A stretch of 64,000 nucleotides of DNA from the NCBI GenBank assembly GCA_900068845.1, contig CEFQ01000003.1:186001-250000 (forward strand). The letters run 5' to 3'. The position numbers were made by a program, and so were the translations under genes. Origin of the DNA: Enterobacter ludwigii. Its GTDB lineage: Bacteria; Pseudomonadota; Gammaproteobacteria; Enterobacterales; Enterobacteriaceae. The notes under the pieces were generated by a model, which did not search any database, was not told the origin of the DNA, and saw nothing but the letters and a program-made list of their open reading frames with translations. This document shows, piece after piece, positions 8,551 to 17,296 of the stretch (within the stretch, counting starts at the first letter, position 1; every line of letters starts with the position of its first letter).

Positions 8551-8564
8551 TGGAACCGGTTCCA
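8551..8564. promoter_or_regulatory. PtxS-type operator before kguE
   Basis: TGGAACCGGTTCCA is a perfect 14-bp palindrome 49 bases upstream of the kguE start. The Pseudomonas PtxS site is TGAAACCGGTTTCA, differing by one base in each half. It is the natural binding site for the LacI-type regulator encoded just upstream. Confidence 0.75.
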
Positions 8565-8613
8565 TTTAGGTTTTTTATAACGAATGGGATGTGGTCATGC
8601 CCGGAGAAAAGTG

Positions 8614-9360
8614 ATGAAACCAGAAATTATTGTTGTAACTGCCGCATACGGCGCGCAGAAAGTGGCGGAATTGGGTGGCCAAACCGCGCTGTTGCCGCTG
8701 ATTAAGCAAGCAGGTGCGGATGGTGTCGAAATCCGCCGTGAGCTGTTCAACGAAAATGAACTCTGCCTGCTGCACGCGCTCGGCAATGCGCTTTCTCAAC
8801 ATCAGCTAAGCGCCAGCTATTCCGTGCCGGAAGCGCTGTGGCTGGATGATGGCACGCTGAATCCGCGTCTGCCGCAGTTTCTGCAGGAAGCCGAACAAAT
8901 CGGTGCTAAGCGCCTGAAAGTGGCATTGGGCCATTTTGTTGAACTTGATTCCAGCGCGCTGCTCGACGTTTTGCAAGCATCAACGGTAACGCTGGTGGTC
9001 GAGAACGATCAAACCCCTGACAGCAAACTGGCACCGATGCTGCGCTTCTTCCATCAGGCCTGTGATGCCGCGCTGCCGCTGGATATGACCTTTGATATGG
9101 GCAACTGGCAGTGGACCGGTGAAGACGGTTTGCAGGCCGCCGCTCAACTCAGCCGCTATGTCAGCTATATTCACGTTAAAACCGCAGTGCCACACGGCGA
9201 CACTTTCCGCGCCATCGCGCTGGATGAGGCCGACGATAGCTGGCGCTCGCTGCTCAACGCGCTGCCCGTCGATGCGCCACGCGGCATCGAATTCCCGCTG
9301 GAAGGCGCGGATTTACTGGCGGTCACTCGCCATTACGTTGACCTGCTGCGTGCAGCGTAA
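8614..9360 (+). CDS. kguE: KguE-like sugar phosphate isomerase/epimerase (TIM barrel)
   Basis: 248 residues from the ATG at 8614, chosen because GGAG lies just upstream; an ATG at 8584 would add ten unlikely residues. The fold is the xylose-isomerase-like TIM barrel of the sugar phosphate isomerase/epimerase family, with VVENDQTPD, FDMGNWQWTGED and YIHVKTAV carrying the likely metal and substrate residues. In Pseudomonas kguE is part of the 2-ketogluconate operon; its exact reaction is not settled. It begins the set kguE-kguK-kguT, 10 bases before kguK. Confidence 0.8.
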   Translation: MKPEIIVVTAAYGAQKVAELGGQTALLPLIKQAGADGVEIRRELFNENELCLLHALGNALSQHQLSASYSVPEALWLDDGTLNPRLPQFLQEAEQIGAKRLKVALGHFVELDSSALLDVLQASTVTLVVENDQTPDSKLAPMLRFFHQACDAALPLDMTFDMGNWQWTGEDGLQAAAQLSRYVSYIHVKTAVPHGDTFRAIALDEADDSWRSLLNALPVDAPRGIEFPLEGADLLAVTRHYVDLLRAA

Positions 9361-9370
9361 GGAGTCGATG

Positions 9371-10315
9371 ATGACGCAAAAAACGCTGGATGTGGTGACG
9401 ATTGGCGAAGCGATGGCGATGTTTATCGCTCAGCAAACTGGCGATCTCGCCGCGGCTGAAGGCTTCGTCAAACGCATTGCTGGTGCCGAGCTCAACGTCG
9501 CGATTGGCCTGGCGCGTCTCGGGTTGAACGTCGGCTGGGTTAGCCGCGTCGGCGACGACAGCTTTGGTCGCTTCACACTGCAACAGCTGGAAAAAGAGGG
9601 TGTGGATCACCGCTGCGTCACCACTGACGCGCGCTATCGCACCGGCTTCCAGCTCAAATCCCGTGTCGATGACGGCTCCGATCCAGAAGTGGAATATTTC
9701 CGTAAAAGCTCGGCCGCCAGCCATCTGTCGCCCGACGATTTCAACGACAACTACTTTGGCAGCGCACGCCACCTGCATTTAAGTGGCGTAGCGGCGGCGA
9801 TCTCAGACAGTTCACTTGCGCTGGCGCAACACGCGGCTAAAGAGATGCGCGCGCGCGGCAAAACCATCTCATTCGATCCGAATCTGCGTCCGGTGTTATG
9901 GCGTAGCGAAGAGGAGATGCGTAAGCAACTGAATCATCTGGCGGAATATGCTGATTGGGTGCTGCCGGGCGAGAAAGAGGGGTTGATTCTCACAGGTTTC
10001 AGTCAGCCGGAAGCCATCGCCGATTTCTACCTCGATAAAGGGGTGAAAGCGGTGGTGATCAAAACCGGTGGCGACGGCGCCTGGTACAAAACCGCCGACG
10101 GCCAGCAAGGCCAGGTCGCGCCGATTCGTGTCGAAAATGTGGTGGATACCGTGGGCGCTGGTGACGGCTTTGCCGTTGGCCTGATCAGCGCCTTGCTGGA
10201 AGGAAAATCGCTGCCGCAGGCTATTCTGCGCGGCAACAAGATCGGTTCGCTGGCGATTCAGGTTGCGGGCGACAGCGAAGGTTTGCCGACGCGCGCGGCG
10301 TTGGGCGATTACTGA
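9371..10315 (+). CDS. kguK: 2-ketogluconate kinase (PfkB family)
   Basis: 314 residues from the second of two adjacent ATGs, which sits 6 bases after GGAG. It is a PfkB/ribokinase-fold sugar kinase: the N-terminal block is VVTIGEAMAMF, and the C-terminal signature DTVGAGDGFAVGL holds the catalytic Asp. The protein resembles KdgK (2-keto-3-deoxygluconate kinase), but the neighbours argue for phosphorylation of 2-ketogluconate to 2-keto-6-phosphogluconate. The alternative substrate 2-keto-3-deoxygluconate cannot be excluded from sequence alone. Confidence 0.8.
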   Translation: MTQKTLDVVTIGEAMAMFIAQQTGDLAAAEGFVKRIAGAELNVAIGLARLGLNVGWVSRVGDDSFGRFTLQQLEKEGVDHRCVTTDARYRTGFQLKSRVDDGSDPEVEYFRKSSAASHLSPDDFNDNYFGSARHLHLSGVAAAISDSSLALAQHAAKEMRARGKTISFDPNLRPVLWRSEEEMRKQLNHLAEYADWVLPGEKEGLILTGFSQPEAIADFYLDKGVKAVVIKTGGDGAWYKTADGQQGQVAPIRVENVVDTVGAGDGFAVGLISALLEGKSLPQAILRGNKIGSLAIQVAGDSEGLPTRAALGDY

Positions 10316-10327
10316 TAACTGCACAAT

Positions 10328-10405
10328 CCCGTAGCGGCGCGATTCATCGCGCGCTTTTAGCACCGGCTTCGCTGCCATAAGCGCAATAAATTGCGCCGCT
10401 ACGGG
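10328..10405. repeat. Paired GTAGCGGCGC palindromes (BIME-like)
   Basis: Two palindromic units face each other between kguK and kguT. The left reads GTAGCGGCGCGATTCATCGC, the right GCGCAATAAATTGCGCCGCT followed by AC. Each is an inverted repeat and together they form a 78-bp mosaic, as in bacterial interspersed mosaic elements. It may act as a transcript stabiliser or partial terminator inside the operon. Confidence 0.75.
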
Positions 10406-10495
10406 GCCGCATGAAGCCAAATAGTCTGTACCCACTACAACAATATTCCGAGGCGCATCCACAGAATGCGTCCACCTCAACCAGAGGAGTCACCC

Positions 10496-11779
10496 ATGAA
10501 ATCGCAGACAATCGCGCCAAAACGCTGGTGGTTTATCATGCCCATCGTGTTTATCACCTACAGTCTGGCGTATCTGGACCGGGCGAACTTCAGCTTCGCC
10601 TCTGCCGCAGGGATTAACGAAGATCTCGGCATCACCAAAGGCATGTCATCGCTGCTGGGCGCCCTGTTCTTCCTCGGCTACTTCTTCTTCCAGATCCCCG
10701 GCGCGCTGTATGCCGAGCGCCGCAGTGTTAAGAAACTGATTTTCTGGTGCCTGATTTTATGGGGCGGCTGCGCCTCGCTGACCGGCGTGGTGAGCAACAT
10801 TCCAATGCTGGCGGCGATCCGCTTTGTGCTTGGCGTAGTGGAAGCGGCGGTAATGCCAGCCATGCTGATTTACATCAGTAACTGGTTTACCAAATCGGAG
10901 CGTTCGCGCGCCAATACCTTCCTGATCCTCGGTAATCCGGTCACGGTGCTGTGGATGTCGGTGGTTTCCGGCTATTTGATTGAATCTTTTGGCTGGCGCG
11001 AGATGTTTATCATTGAAGGCATCCCGGCCGTTATCTGGGCAGTTGCCTGGTGGTTCCTGGTGCAGGATAAGCCGTCACAAGCCAAATGGATGAGCGAAAG
11101 CGAGAAAGCAGCGCTGCAGGCGCAACTGCAAAAAGAGCAGGAAGGTATCAAAGCGGTACGCAATTACGGCGAAGCGTTCCGTAATCGCAACGTGATCCTG
11201 CTGTGCCTGCAATATTTCGCCTGGAGCATCGGCGTGTACGGTTTCGTGCTGTGGCTGCCGTCTATTCTGCGTAACGGTTCGCAGATGGGCATGGTGGAAG
11301 CCGGTTGGCTGTCCGCGGTGCCCTATTTGGTGGCGACCATTGCGATGATCGTGGTGTCGTGGGCGTCGGATAAAACCCAGAACCGTAAACTGTTTGTTTG
11401 GCCGTTACTGCTGATTGGCGCACTGGCGTTCCTCGGTTCGTATCTGGTGGGTTCCAGCAACTTCTGGCTCTCTTATGCGCTGCTGGTGATTGCCGGGGGT
11501 GCGATGTATGCGCCGTACGGTCCGTTCTTCGCCATCATCCCTGAGATGTTGCCGCGCAACGTCGCCGGTGGTGCGATGGCGCTGATCAACAGCATGGGCG
11601 CACTCGGTTCTTTCGTCGGATCGTGGATTGTAGGCTATCTTAATGGCGCGACCGGTTCGCCTGCCGCCTCCTACATTTTCATGGGTGCTGCGCTGCTGGC
11701 CTCAGTCTGGCTGACGCTTGTCGTTAAACCGGCACAGAACAAAACGCCGCCGCCCGTACACGGGGCGAAGCACGCCTGA
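10496..11779 (+). CDS. kguT: 2-ketogluconate transporter, MFS anion:cation symporter type
   Basis: 427 residues from the ATG at 10496, preceded by AGAGGAG. About twelve membrane helices; the start PKRWWFIMPIVFITYSLAYL with the DRANFSFA block is the signature of the anion:cation symporter group of the MFS (GudP, ExuT, DgoT relatives). In the kgu operons of Pseudomonas the matching gene imports 2-ketogluconate with protons. It follows the paired palindromes at 10328-10405 and precedes ghrB by 65 bases. Substrate assignment comes from the neighbours. Confidence 0.82.
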   Translation: MKSQTIAPKRWWFIMPIVFITYSLAYLDRANFSFASAAGINEDLGITKGMSSLLGALFFLGYFFFQIPGALYAERRSVKKLIFWCLILWGGCASLTGVVSNIPMLAAIRFVLGVVEAAVMPAMLIYISNWFTKSERSRANTFLILGNPVTVLWMSVVSGYLIESFGWREMFIIEGIPAVIWAVAWWFLVQDKPSQAKWMSESEKAALQAQLQKEQEGIKAVRNYGEAFRNRNVILLCLQYFAWSIGVYGFVLWLPSILRNGSQMGMVEAGWLSAVPYLVATIAMIVVSWASDKTQNRKLFVWPLLLIGALAFLGSYLVGSSNFWLSYALLVIAGGAMYAPYGPFFAIIPEMLPRNVAGGAMALINSMGALGSFVGSWIVGYLNGATGSPAASYIFMGAALLASVWLTLVVKPAQNKTPPPVHGAKHA

Positions 11780-11801
11780 AAGCGTAAAAGATGAATTTTC
11801 G

Positions 11802-11819
11802 GGGCGACGTTGGTCGCCC
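11802..11819. repeat. Small hairpin between kguT and ghrB
   Basis: GGGCGAC and GTCGCCC form a perfect 7-bp stem around GTTG. No T-run follows. It looks like a REP remnant and might attenuate transcription into ghrB. Confidence 0.45.
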
Positions 11820-11844
11820 ACAACTCGTTCTATAGGGAGCAAAG

Positions 11845-12819
11845 ATGAAACCTGCTGTGATTCTTTATAAGAGCCTGCCAGATGACCTGCGCGCCAAACT
11901 GGATGCCCATTTCACCGTCACTGAAGTGCATGATATTTCCCCGGAAACTATCCAGAAACACGCGGCGCAGTTCGAACAGGCGCAAGGTTTGCTCGGCTCT
12001 GGCGGCAAAGTGGATGGCGAATTGCTGGCGAAAATGCCCGCGCTGCGCGCCTGCTCCACCGTGTCGGTGGGTTACGATAATTTCAACGTTGACGCGCTGA
12101 ATCAACGCAAGGTGTTGCTGATGCATACGCCAACCGTGCTGACCGAAACCGTCGCCGACACCATGATGGCGCTGGTGTTAAGCACCGCACGTCGCGTGAC
12201 CGAGCTGGATAAGTGGGTCAAAGCGGGCGAATGGAAAAAGAGCATCGGTCCGGATCATTTCGGCATTGATGTACACCACAAAACCCTCGGCATTCTTGGT
12301 ATGGGACGCATCGGCCTGGCGCTGGCGCAACGCGCGCACTTCGGCTTCGGCATGAATATTCTTTACAACGCGCGTCGCCAACATGAAGAAGCGGAAACCC
12401 GCTTTGGTGCGCGTGCCTGCGATCTGGAAACCTTGCTGAAAGAGAGTGATTTTGTCTGCATCAGCCTGCCGCTGACCGAACAGACGCACCACATGATTGG
12501 CGCGGCGCAGCTTAAGCTGATGAAACCAAGCGCAATTCTCATTAATGCCGGTCGCGGTCCAGTCGTGGATGAGCAGGCGCTGACGACGGCGCTGAAAGAC
12601 GGCACCTTGCACGCTGCGGGTCTGGATGTATTTGAAGTTGAGCCGGTCCCTGCCGATGCCGAAATTTTGACGCTGCCAAACGTGGTAGCGCTGCCGCACA
12701 TCGGTTCCGCCACACATGAAACCCGTTATGGCATGGCGAGCGACGCGGTGGATAACCTGATTGCGGCCCTAAACGGCAACGTTGAGAAAAACTGCGTTAA
12801 CCCGCAAATCCAAAGCTAA
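11845..12819 (+). CDS. ghrB: Glyoxylate/hydroxypyruvate/2-ketogluconate reductase GhrB
   Basis: 324 residues, matching the GhrB length. It is an NAD(P)H-dependent D-2-hydroxyacid dehydrogenase that reduces 2-ketogluconate, hydroxypyruvate and glyoxylate. The Rossmann motif is [20 protein letters not shown]; the catalytic Arg, Glu and His lie in [19 protein letters not shown] and [10 protein letters not shown]. The ending [10 protein letters not shown] is typical of GhrB. In Pseudomonas the last kgu gene, kguD, is a reductase of this family acting on the 6-phosphate, so the protein could serve either role here. GGGAG precedes the ATG. Confidence 0.92.
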   Translation: MKPAVILYKSLPDDLRAKLDAHFTVTEVHDISPETIQKHAAQFEQAQGLLGSGGKVDGELLAKMPALRACSTVSVGYDNFNVDALNQRKVLLMHTPTVLTETVADTMMALVLSTARRVTELDKWVKAGEWKKSIGPDHFGIDVHHKTLGILGMGRIGLALAQRAHFGFGMNILYNARRQHEEAETRFGARACDLETLLKESDFVCISLPLTEQTHHMIGAAQLKLMKPSAILINAGRGPVVDEQALTTALKDGTLHAAGLDVFEVEPVPADAEILTLPNVVALPHIGSATHETRYGMASDAVDNLIAALNGNVEKNCVNPQIQS

Positions 12820-12900
12820 GCGGCTACTTTACCCATTGCGCCTGCCAGCGGCGGGCGCTATGGTGGTTCCCCATTCGATTTCACAACGTTTTAACTTCCT

Positions 12901-14148
12901 ATGTCCTTTTCTCAGTTCGGCGACAAATTTACTCAACACTCCGGCATCTCACGTCTGATGGAAGACATGGGTGAAGGCCTGCGCACGCCAGGCACCATCA
13001 TGCTTGGCGGCGGCAATCCGGCGCAAATTCCGGCGATGAACGACTATTTCAATCAGCTGCTGCTGCAGATGCATCAGGACGGCAAACTGAGCGAAGCGTT
13101 GTGCAACTACGATGGCCCGCGCGGTAAAGCGCTGTTGCTGGATGCGCTGGCGAAGATGCTACGTGAGGAACTCGGCTGGCCGCTAACCGCGCAAAACATC
13201 GCGCTGACTAACGGTAGCCAGAGTGCGTTCTTCTATCTTTTCAATCTGTTCGCCGGACGTCGCGCCGACGGCAGCAAAAAGCGCGTGCTGTTCCCGTTGG
13301 CGCCGGAATATCTCGGTTACGCCGATGCCGGGCTTGAAGAGGATCTGTTTGTCTCCGCCAAGCCAAATATTGAGCTATTGCCGGAAGGCCAATTCAAATA
13401 TCACGTCGATTTCGAGCATCTGCCGCTTAACGATGATGTCGGTCTGATCTGTGTGTCCCGCCCGACCAATCCGACCGGCAACGTGATCACCGATGAAGAA
13501 CTGCTGCAGCTCGATGCACTGGCACAGCAACATGGCGTGCCGCTGCTGATCGATAACGCTTACGGCGTGCCGTTCCCCGGCATCATCTTTAGCGAAGCGC
13601 GACCGCTGTGGAATCCGAATACTATTCTGTGCATGAGCCTGTCGAAACTGGGCCTGCCGGGCGCACGTTGCGGCATTATTGTTGCTGATGAGAGCACCAT
13701 CAGCGCAATTGGCAACATGAATGGCATTATTAGTCTTGCTCCAGGCAGTATTGGGCCGGCGATTGCGAATGAGATGATCGGCCGCGGCGATTTGCTGCGT
13801 CTGTCCGAAGAGGTGATTAAGCCGTTTTATCAGGCCAAAGTGAGCGAGACGATTGCGATTCTTCGCCGCTATTTACCGGAAGATCGCTGCCTGATTCATA
13901 AACCTGAGGGCGCGATTTTCCTCTGGCTGTGGTTCCGCGATCTGCCGATCAGTACCGAAACGCTTTATCAGCGCCTGAAAGCGCGCGGCGTGCTAATGGT
14001 GCCCGGCCACTTCTTCTTCCCCGGCCTCGAACACGAATGGCCGCACACTCATCAGTGTATGCGCATGAACTACGTGCCGGATGCCGAAAAAATTGAGCGT
14101 GCGGTGCAGATTCTGGCAGAAGAACTGGAAGGCGCGTTTACGAATTGA
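12901..14148 (+). CDS. avtA: Valine-pyruvate aminotransferase
   Basis: 415 residues, fold-type I PLP aminotransferase. AvtA makes valine or alanine by transamination between the two (2-ketoisovalerate and pyruvate). Visible features are the start SFSQFGDKFTQHSGISRLME, typical of AvtA, the NPTGN block, DNAYG with the PLP-ring-contacting Tyr, and SLSKLGLPGARCG, which carries the PLP-binding Lys. There is no obvious Shine-Dalgarno sequence before the ATG. It stands alone, 81 bases after ghrB, and is followed by a REP-like palindrome. Confidence 0.95.
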   Translation: MSFSQFGDKFTQHSGISRLMEDMGEGLRTPGTIMLGGGNPAQIPAMNDYFNQLLLQMHQDGKLSEALCNYDGPRGKALLLDALAKMLREELGWPLTAQNIALTNGSQSAFFYLFNLFAGRRADGSKKRVLFPLAPEYLGYADAGLEEDLFVSAKPNIELLPEGQFKYHVDFEHLPLNDDVGLICVSRPTNPTGNVITDEELLQLDALAQQHGVPLLIDNAYGVPFPGIIFSEARPLWNPNTILCMSLSKLGLPGARCGIIVADESTISAIGNMNGIISLAPGSIGPAIANEMIGRGDLLRLSEEVIKPFYQAKVSETIAILRRYLPEDRCLIHKPEGAIFLWLWFRDLPISTETLYQRLKARGVLMVPGHFFFPGLEHEWPHTHQCMRMNYVPDAEKIERAVQILAEELEGAFTN

Positions 14149-14150
14149 CC

Positions 14151-14174
14151 GTAGGGTCGCCATTTATGGCGACC
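14151..14174 (+). repeat. REP-like 24-bp palindrome, copy 2
   Basis: GTAGGGTCGCCATTTATGGC followed by GACC. It is a perfect family copy lying between the converging ends of avtA and the MocR-type regulator gene, 3 bases after the avtA stop. Confidence 0.85.
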
Positions 14175-14180
14175 GCTGCA

Positions 14181-15614
14181 TCACGTCGCTGGCAACGACA
14201 ACTGGCACCACTGCGCTAACTGCTGAATCGCCTGCTCCACTTCCGCATTCCAGCCAAAGCCGGCATTCAGTCGGAAACAGTGATCGTAGCGGTGATCGGT
14301 TGCGAAAATATGGCCGGGCGCGATACCAATGCCCGCATTGCGCGCCTTGAGAAACAGCGCGCGCACATTCAACGCGCCGAGCGGCATCTCCACCCACAAC
14401 ACATAACCCCCTTCGGGATCCGACACGCGCGTGCCCGGCGGGAAATAGCGCAGCACCGCCTGACGCATGTGCTGGATTTGATTCTTCAGCTCGCGCCGCA
14501 GCTTGCGCAGATGCGCATCGTAGCCGCCGCTGCGCAGCAGCTCAGCAATCGCCGCCTGTGACAGTACCGACGTGCCCATGCTGGTGGTGTATTTCAGCGA
14601 CGCGATTTTGCGCATGTAGTTGCTGCTGTGTACCCAGCCAATACGAATACCGGGCGCGACGGTTTTTGAGAAGCCGCTGCATAAGATCGCGTTCGGGCTG
14701 AAAGCGCGCATCGGAAATGGACGGCGCTCGCCAAACGCGGTATCACCGAAGATATCATCCTCAATGATCACCACATCGTTCTCGTCGGCCTGACGCGCGA
14801 TATAGGCTTTCTGTTCGTTAGGGATGCTTTTGCCGAGCGGATTATTGATGTTGTTGATGGTGAGATAGGCCTGCACCGCTTTACCCTGGAACAGCGACGT
14901 CAGTTTCTCCACATTGACGTAACCTTCCGGGCCCGCTTCCACCTCAATCACCCGCAGATTGAGGTTATGCAGCATCTGCAGCAGCACGAAATAACAGGGT
15001 GACTCCACTGCCACAATATCACCGGGTCGCGTGGTGGCGCGCAGCGCCAGCGAAATCGCTTCAATACAGCCATTAGTGATCAGGATGTCATCGGCATTGA
15101 TATTGCAGCCATAATCGACTGCGCGGCGGGCAATTTCCGTTTTCAGCGGCAGGTAGCCGGTCCCTTTCACCGTGTTTCCGAGCAGCGCCGGTTTGCTGTA
15201 ACCCATCTGGCGCATCAGCAAACCAATCTTTTTTACCGGATAAAGCGAGATGTCACCGTTCGCCAGATCTAGCCGCACGCGGCAGTCCGATCCCAGCATC
15301 GCCAGATGCAGTTCAGTTTGCTCATCAAGCGGGGCCACTTCACGCGCTTGCTCATTGATCAACGCTGGAAAAAGCCTATCCGCCTTACGTGGCGCCACAA
15401 AAAAACCGGACTTGGGACGCGCCACCGCGTAATGCTCATCCTCAAGCGTGCGTAATGTTTTGAGTGCCGTAGTCATGCTAACGCTGTACTGCGTTGCCAG
15501 CGTGCGCACCGACGGTAAACGGCTGTCGGGCGGCAGCGCGCCGCTGTGAATGGCTTGTTTTATCTGCTCTGCGATTTGACGGTAACGACTGCCCTGTTCC
15601 GTTTCACCCGCCAT
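14181..15614 (-). CDS. MocR-type regulator (GntR helix-turn-helix plus aminotransferase domain)
   Basis: 477 residues from the ATG at 15614, which follows AGGGTGG; a GTG 13 codons upstream is possible but has no better site. Residues 10-75 are a GntR winged helix (RYRQIAEQIKQAIHSGALPP, LPSVRTLATQYSVSMTTALK). Residues 115-477 are a fold-type I aminotransferase domain with NNINNPLGKSIPNE, EDDIFGD and SGFSKTVAPGIRIGW; the Lys of the last block would bind PLP. MocR/PdxR/GabR proteins sense PLP-linked amino compounds and usually control a divergent gene. The divergent neighbour is the biosynthetic-looking operon at 15813-21530, 198 bases away, so this is probably its regulator. Confidence 0.88.
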   Translation of the reverse strand: MAGETEQGSRYRQIAEQIKQAIHSGALPPDSRLPSVRTLATQYSVSMTTALKTLRTLEDEHYAVARPKSGFFVAPRKADRLFPALINEQAREVAPLDEQTELHLAMLGSDCRVRLDLANGDISLYPVKKIGLLMRQMGYSKPALLGNTVKGTGYLPLKTEIARRAVDYGCNINADDILITNGCIEAISLALRATTRPGDIVAVESPCYFVLLQMLHNLNLRVIEVEAGPEGYVNVEKLTSLFQGKAVQAYLTINNINNPLGKSIPNEQKAYIARQADENDVVIIEDDIFGDTAFGERRPFPMRAFSPNAILCSGFSKTVAPGIRIGWVHSSNYMRKIASLKYTTSMGTSVLSQAAIAELLRSGGYDAHLRKLRRELKNQIQHMRQAVLRYFPPGTRVSDPEGGYVLWVEMPLGALNVRALFLKARNAGIGIAPGHIFATDHRYDHCFRLNAGFGWNAEVEQAIQQLAQWCQLSLPAT

Positions 15615-15812
15615 CTGTTCCACCCTAGTTCGTACTGATCTGTGCGTTTTCACCAGATTACATTCAAAGTACTTTAGGCTGCATTAGTTAATTGAAAACC
15701 CTGCGCATTGGTAATCAAGACATTCATTCCGTAGCACCTTCGTGGCCCATTTCCCGTCTGTTGCCGCCAGCACGGCAGCAGCGTTTTTATTAGCCAAAGG
15801 ATGAAGTGAAAA

Positions 15813-17279
15813 ATGAATAATCTGTCCACCATGATGAGAGAAATTAGTGGCTATCTCACCCCGGCGATTATCAATTCTGCTCAACATTGTTCACGCCGTT
15901 TACTTGCCGCGCTCCCCGATGCCGCGCACCCGGAAAATAACCGCGTGCTGCTGGCCTACGGCGGCGGTAAAGACAGCAGCTATATGGTGGCGTATGTGCG
16001 CTACATTCAGGGGCTGATCTGGCAGCAGCACGGCAGCACTTTTCAGTTACGCATCAGCACTAACCGCCATGCGGCGATGAATGACAGCGTGATGGAAAAT
16101 ATCGATCGCGTGTATCGCGCGCTGCATATCCTCGATGATGACTTTACCGAATGTCTGGTGACCGACGGCCTGCAAATTCGCCACTTCGATCGCCATTTAC
16201 CGATGCCAGACAGCGTGCGCCAGCAGAATCGCAACGATGTGCTGATGAATGGCCACCGCTTTCGCGCTGATGCACGTTCCACTTTCTGTAATGCCTGCAA
16301 TCTCAGCATGGTGAACTCGTTTGGCCTGGCGGCGCATTACGACGGCGGCGTTGATGTGATCATCACCGGCGATTCGCCGCAGGAACAAACCGCTTACCTT
16401 GCGTGGGCGCGCCATCTTTCGCGGCTGTTTGATGCGCCGGTGGCGGATAAATCGCGCGGTTTTAGCGGCTTCCTGCAGACGCTGGATGGCGTGGCCGAAC
16501 GCTATTTCGCCGATATCTACGGCGCCGATCAGGTGACGCCTGCGCACCGCATTACCTGGCAGCTGGAACGCGACCCGCTGTTCTTCAATATCTATCAAGA
16601 CACCGCGTATGAAGCGGGTGCGCATTGGGCGCTGCTCACTGAATTTATGCATTTTCGCTTCGATGAACTGATGTTCAGCTTCTCCGAATCGGACTGCGGC
16701 AATCCGACGTTAATGGCACATATTCGCGGTCTGCGTGCGGAGACGCTGTTGCAGCGGAACTACGCCGAAGGCATTCGCGAATATGTGCGCTTTGCGCTCG
16801 GACTGATGGTGAAAAAAGATTTCCCGCCGCAGCTGATCGATGAGATGGCGGCACGTTATCAGGACGATGAGGCGATTAAGCGCGCCCGCCAGCGCGCGGC
16901 GCAGTTCGCCGAGCAGGCTTTCGGCCTCAATGAAACCCAACTGGTTTGCATGATCTATTCGCCGTTTATAGCTGAAGGTCATCAGCTGAAAAGCTGGCTG
17001 CTGCAGTTAGACGATGCGCCGGACGACGCAGCGGTGCGCGCCCTGCTGCGCGCTGAAAGCAATGACGTGTTGCTGGCGCAGCAGCTCGAACAGCTTTCGG
17101 GTTTGACCCTAACGCAGATGCGTCACTGCTGGCGCAGCGCGCAGGTGAGTTCACTGCTGGACGATCGGCGCGGCGATGCGCTTTCGCGCGTACTGCGTTT
17201 TGACCCGCACAAAGCAGTGATTCAGGTGAATAACGGTGTCATGCAAGACGTCGTCACTGAAGTGATCTCCGGGCGTTAA
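15813..17279 (+). CDS. PP-loop (N-type) ATP pyrophosphatase family enzyme, novel context
   Basis: 488 residues. The PP-loop is YGGGKDSSYM at residues 49-58, a variant of SGGxDS that binds ATP and forms an adenylated intermediate. A CNAC pair (Cys159, Cys162) and TGDSPQEQ near residue 186 follow, and residues 230-488 form a helical C-terminal region without a domain I can name. Families with this core (asparagine synthetase C-domain, QueC, TtcA, sugar amidotransferases) activate a carboxyl, carbonyl or ring oxygen for attack by ammonia or sulfur. A CxxC pair may bind metal or carry sulfur. It is the first gene of the six-gene operon, reading away from the MocR gene, and an amidotransferase is encoded two genes on. 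The substrate is unknown. Confidence 0.82.
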   Translation: MNNLSTMMREISGYLTPAIINSAQHCSRRLLAALPDAAHPENNRVLLAYGGGKDSSYMVAYVRYIQGLIWQQHGSTFQLRISTNRHAAMNDSVMENIDRVYRALHILDDDFTECLVTDGLQIRHFDRHLPMPDSVRQQNRNDVLMNGHRFRADARSTFCNACNLSMVNSFGLAAHYDGGVDVIITGDSPQEQTAYLAWARHLSRLFDAPVADKSRGFSGFLQTLDGVAERYFADIYGADQVTPAHRITWQLERDPLFFNIYQDTAYEAGAHWALLTEFMHFRFDELMFSFSESDCGNPTLMAHIRGLRAETLLQRNYAEGIREYVRFALGLMVKKDFPPQLIDEMAARYQDDEAIKRARQRAAQFAEQAFGLNETQLVCMIYSPFIAEGHQLKSWLLQLDDAPDDAAVRALLRAESNDVLLAQQLEQLSGLTLTQMRHCWRSAQVSSLLDDRRGDALSRVLRFDPHKAVIQVNNGVMQDVVTEVISGR

Positions 17280-17296
17280 CCCGGTAAGGCAACGCG

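Noticed and set aside
9092..9370. Upstream extension of the kguK frame inside kguE
   Set aside because: It is another reading of kguE. The ATG at 9371 has a proper ribosome binding site and gives the normal kinase length.
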